DNA from: Candidatus Falkowbacteria bacterium RIFOXYC2_FULL_47_12
GTDB lineage: Bacteria > Patescibacteriota > Patescibacteriia > Patescibacteriales > XYC2-FULL-47-12
Length of the DNA: 14,902 nt
Assembly: GCA_001778285.1 (NCBI GenBank)
Contig: MFGL01000008.1
Coordinates: forward strand, 8,477 to 23,378
Reading direction: 5' to 3'
In this document: positions 12,854 to 14,902 of the stretch, in pieces
Position numbering within the stretch: the first letter of the stretch is position 1
How the letters are laid out: each line of letters begins with the position of its first letter
Program-made: the position numbers and the translations under genes
The notes under the pieces: model-generated
What the model was told of the DNA's origin: nothing
Seen by the model: only the letters and a program-made list of their open reading frames with translations
Databases searched by the model: none

Positions 12854-13618
12854 TTATTCATATATTTCCATCTGCCTACTTTTAGCACATAAAAGTTCTA
12901 TTTCTAATTTTCCAAGTTCTTTTTTAATATGCGCGGAAAACCCAGTATTAGCAACAATCATTTTATTAAAACCTATATTAGAATCTATCATGCTCTTATA
13001 ATGAAAGACATCCCTAATTCTTGCTGGTCCTTTTTCAAATTTTTCTTCAATTTTCCACACTTTAACCTTTAACGGTCCCGGCAATTCCATAAAAAGATAA
13101 AATTTTCCCCAATATGGCAATATTTCACGAAAATTTATTTCAAATTCGTTTGCAATAAGATGCCCCTCAATTTTATTTTGCAATTCTTCAAATCTTTCAT
13201 CAATTAAACCTGCTAATTTCAAGAGTCCTTTTCTTTTGTCTGAAAAATCAACCTTATCAACTAAATCAGCATATAAAAATGTTGTGTGTCTTACAAAATT
13301 TAAATATAAACCTTGTGCCCACATTTTACCACCTAATAAAATTTGAAAAGCTGTGCTAGGAAATGATAATTCGTTTAATTGCTTATCGGTAAGTATTTTA
13401 GCTATTTTTTTAATTCTTACCGAAGCATGTCTAAACCAATTTTTTTGATAATGGATGTAAGACAATGCTTCGGTCAAACAATCATCTTGAATATAAAAAT
13501 CAGCGTCATTCCTGTAATACTGAATCAAATTTATCACATCCTGCGAATAAGGCGTTGTCCAAGTTAACGGCAAATAAGTCGATGTTTCTAAACAAATTTT
13601 TAATTTATCTTTTGGCAT
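12854..13618 (-). CDS. Unrecognised protein with PIN-like features, middle gene of the cassette
   Basis: This is 254 residues from the ATG at 13618; a TTG just before it is also in frame. I do not firmly recognise it. The N-terminus KLKICLETSTYLPLTW looks like strand 1 of a PIN domain, where D-T/S is usual, here E-T-S. IQDDCLTEALSYI resembles the second acidic motif. Near the C-terminus DVFHYKSMIDSNIGFNKMIV followed by ANTGF resembles the PIN ending, where T-N-D-x-x-F is usual; the Asp is absent here. If PIN-like, the active site looks degraded, and the protein is twice the VapC length because of a long helical middle (about 60-180). It starts 5 nt after the methyltransferase stop and precedes the nuclease by 21 nt, so it is almost certainly co-expressed with both. 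Confidence 0.5.
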   Translation of the reverse strand: MPKDKLKICLETSTYLPLTWTTPYSQDVINLIQYYRNDADFYIQDDCLTEALSYIHYQKNWFRHASVRIKKIAKILTDKQLNELSFPSTAFQILLGGKMWAQGLYLNFVRHTTFLYADLVDKVDFSDKRKGLLKLAGLIDERFEELQNKIEGHLIANEFEINFREILPYWGKFYLFMELPGPLKVKVWKIEEKFEKGPARIRDVFHYKSMIDSNIGFNKMIVANTGFSAHIKKELGKLEIELLCAKSRQMEIYE

Positions 13619-13623
13619 CAAAC

Positions 13624-14700
13624 TTAAGTTAATTTTAAAAAATTATTTTTAAGCAAATCAATACTCTTTTTTAGAAAATAAGAAAACGATTCAAAGGATG
13701 TTATCTTGGGAAAAGATGTTTTTAACCATTCAGTATCTGACTTTGAAAAGTGGACGCCCCATGGCGGATTTGTCGCTATAATATCAAAGTCACGAATGTT
13801 TTCATCGTTTAAACTAAATAAATCATGATTGCCAATTTCAAAAATAGTATTTTTACAAACTATATTGGGAGCAAAATTTTGATTCTTGTATTTTATTAAT
13901 ATGTTTAATCTCGCAATTCTGACAGCTATTTCATCAATGTCAATCCCGTAAATATTTTTTGGATTTTCAATCGTGTCTGCAAATGCTAATAAAAATTGTC
14001 CTGTTCCGCAACACGGATCAAGAGCTTTTGAGTCTTTTTTTACGTAGTCTTTTATTATTTCATTAACAATAATCTCTGGCGTGTAATATGACCCATTCTG
14101 AGATTTTTTGCCTTCAAGCAGTAATGATTGATAAATAAATCCCAAGATATCGCGCTGATTTGGCATCGAACACTTTAGTAAAAAATCATAATTAGATTTT
14201 ATTTCGCTTGTTTTAATATGTGACAGCCAGGCTGTCATTTCTTCTTCAATTTGCTCATTAGCGAAGATAAAATTTTTGCCGCCCATTATATCTTCAATTG
14301 TTATATTTGAAATTATATCTTCTTTTTTAAGCAAGTTTAGACTTAATAAAAAAAGTGAGGCGGAAATATCAATGTTATTTTCCGCTACAAAATTTATAAT
14401 GCTAGTTAAAGTATCTATATTAGTCCCGCCTTTTAAATATTCATCCGGAATAAAGGTCCTTTCCGCTTTAGATTTGTTAGCTCGGCCATTTAATTTGTTG
14501 AGATTGCCATTTGCAATATTGGTTTTTATATTTTCTATTTCGGACAAGTGAAAAAAATAACCTTTATCCTCATTATATGTTTGCAAGTAGCCGGATTTAA
14601 CCCAGTTTCTTACTGTTGCGGTTGATATACCTAAAAAAGAGGCTGTTTTTTCAAGGTTTAGTATTGTTGTAGTACTATTTTGTAGAGTAAGTCCTTGCAT
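13624..14700 (-). CDS. HTH + N6-adenine DNA methyltransferase, C-terminally shortened
   Basis: The protein has 358 residues. Residues 15-58 form a MerR-type or excisionase-type helix-turn-helix (LEKTASFLGISTATVRNWVK), followed by a helical linker. The methyltransferase core then shows motif X GSYYTP (203-208), motif I DPCCGTGQFLL (228-238), motif II YGIDID (251-256) and motif IV NPPW (311-314). This is the N6-adenine type that uses S-adenosylmethionine. The protein ends at LLKNNFLKLT, just after the helix that follows motif IV, where family members normally continue with a G-x-L-S-F-V-L-P strand and a target-recognition domain. Motifs VI-VIII and the recognition region are therefore missing. 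A run of six T (coding strand, 13642-13637) lies at the very end. The gene begins at the ATG at 14700 behind its own promoter and probably leads the three-gene cassette. Confidence 0.8.
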   Translation of the reverse strand: MQGLTLQNSTTTILNLEKTASFLGISTATVRNWVKSGYLQTYNEDKGYFFHLSEIENIKTNIANGNLNKLNGRANKSKAERTFIPDEYLKGGTNIDTLTSIINFVAENNIDISASLFLLSLNLLKKEDIISNITIEDIMGGKNFIFANEQIEEEMTAWLSHIKTSEIKSNYDFLLKCSMPNQRDILGFIYQSLLLEGKKSQNGSYYTPEIIVNEIIKDYVKKDSKALDPCCGTGQFLLAFADTIENPKNIYGIDIDEIAVRIARLNILIKYKNQNFAPNIVCKNTIFEIGNHDLFSLNDENIRDFDIIATNPPWGVHFSKSDTEWLKTSFPKITSFESFSYFLKKSIDLLKNNFLKLT

Positions 14701-14710
14701 GGTTATTGTT

Positions 14711-14732
14711 GCAAACTTATATTTGCATTATA
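14711..14732 (-). promoter_or_regulatory. Extended -10 promoter with overlapping start-site palindrome
   Basis: TGATATAAT on the minus strand (14735-14727) is a TGN-extended perfect -10. Right after it GCAAA (14726-14722) and TTTGC (14715-14711) form a 5-bp inverted repeat with a 6-nt centre, placed where transcription should start. No good -35 is seen. A protein bound here would block the promoter; the HTH of the methyltransferase is an obvious candidate, by inference. Confidence 0.55.
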
Positions 14733-14791
14733 TCAGAAATTCAATATTATAAGGAGATATCTTGTTTGAATTGCGTATAACTTCATACTTT

Positions 14792-14902
14792 CTAATTCTC
14801 CACCTTCGGCCGATACTGCAATGCCTCCGCCACGTGCGGCGTTGTAATATTTTCAATACCCGCCAAATCCGCAATCGTGCGCGCGACTTTCAAAATCCGG
14901 TA
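14792..14902 (-). CDS. comM: Mg-chelatase-like ATPase ComM/YifB, C-terminal end (cut by window edge)
   Basis: I translated this from the window edge: 36 residues then TAG at 14794-14792, reading YRILKVARTIADLAG, then IENITTPHVAEALQYR. This is the conserved C-terminal tail of the YifB/ComM Mg-chelatase family, an AAA+ helicase that promotes branch migration during natural transformation in some bacteria. The sequence is GC-richer than the adjoining cassette. Its stop lies 91 nt upstream of the methyltransferase start, on the same strand. No clear terminator separates them, but the methyltransferase has its own promoter. The rest of the gene is outside the window. Confidence 0.85.
   Translation of the reverse strand, partial: YRILKVARTIADLAGIENITTPHVAEALQYRPKVEN

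Noticed and set aside
14773..14790. Lox-like half site (ATAACTTC followed by ATAC)
   Set aside because: Only one imperfect half is present, with no partner half at the right spacing and no recombinase gene nearby; likely chance.
14751..14902. Plus-strand AAGGAG followed by a TTG and an open frame to the window end
   Set aside because: The minus strand here encodes a clear ComM/YifB C-terminus; the plus-strand frame is its shadow and has no recognisable protein.
1..14902. Alternative genetic code (TGA as Gly) as used by some CPR lineages
   Set aside because: Several genes end naturally at TGA and no gene needs TGA read-through to be complete.
1..14902. tRNA, rRNA, CRISPR array or transposase
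   Set aside because: No cloverleaf-like segment, rRNA core sequence, regularly spaced direct repeats or transposase motif was found by reading both strands.

Overview
The window looks like a chromosomal piece of a Candidate Phyla Radiation bacterium (Patescibacteria, probably a Parcubacteria-type lineage). This rests on gene content and style: a two-helix T4SS-type pilin, a RodZ-like protein with an Ig-like C-terminus, a short RmuC, an O-antigen-ligase-like gene beside a nucleotidyltransferase-fold gene, very tight gene packing, few Shine-Dalgarno sequences, and short tandem repeats at gene borders. TGA serves as a normal stop (for example at 881 and 299), so this is not a code-25 lineage. 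The exact taxon cannot be read from the sequence.

Layout. (1) 1-5230, minus strand: a tightly packed, probably co-transcribed run rmuC > nucleotidyltransferase-like > O-antigen-ligase-like > PHP phosphoesterase > P-loop kinase-like > glgA (cut by the window edge). Gaps are 36, 18, 18 and 9 nt, then a 4-nt overlap. (2) 5231-5361: a divergent promoter region serving rmuC (minus) and uvrA (plus). (3) 5362-8163: uvrA, converging on recA (8262-9296, minus) with a hairpin between them that can terminate in both directions. (4) 9336-12049, minus: rodZ-like, then a 206-nt gap dominated by a large inverted repeat, then a pilin-like gene and a solute-binding lipoprotein gene 12 nt apart. (5) 12149-14700, minus: a clearly AT-richer three-gene cassette with an HTH plus N6-adenine methyltransferase that stops early, an unrecognised PIN-like protein, and a PD-(D/E)xK nuclease. 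It resembles a restriction-modification or defence island between housekeeping genes. (6) 14792-14902, minus: the C-terminal end of a comM/yifB Mg-chelatase-like gene.

Three DNA-repair or recombination genes (rmuC, uvrA, recA) lie within 5 kb, and surface or envelope genes (O-antigen-ligase-like, pilin, RodZ, lipoprotein) surround them. The most unusual layer is the repeats. Imperfect 7-nt tandem repeats of several unrelated sequences sit at many gene borders. An identical 8-nt tandem repeat lies inside two membrane-protein genes. Two REP-like palindromes lie inside the O-antigen-ligase-like coding sequence. A roughly 34-bp inverted repeat lies upstream of rodZ. No tRNA, rRNA, CRISPR array or recognisable transposase was seen.
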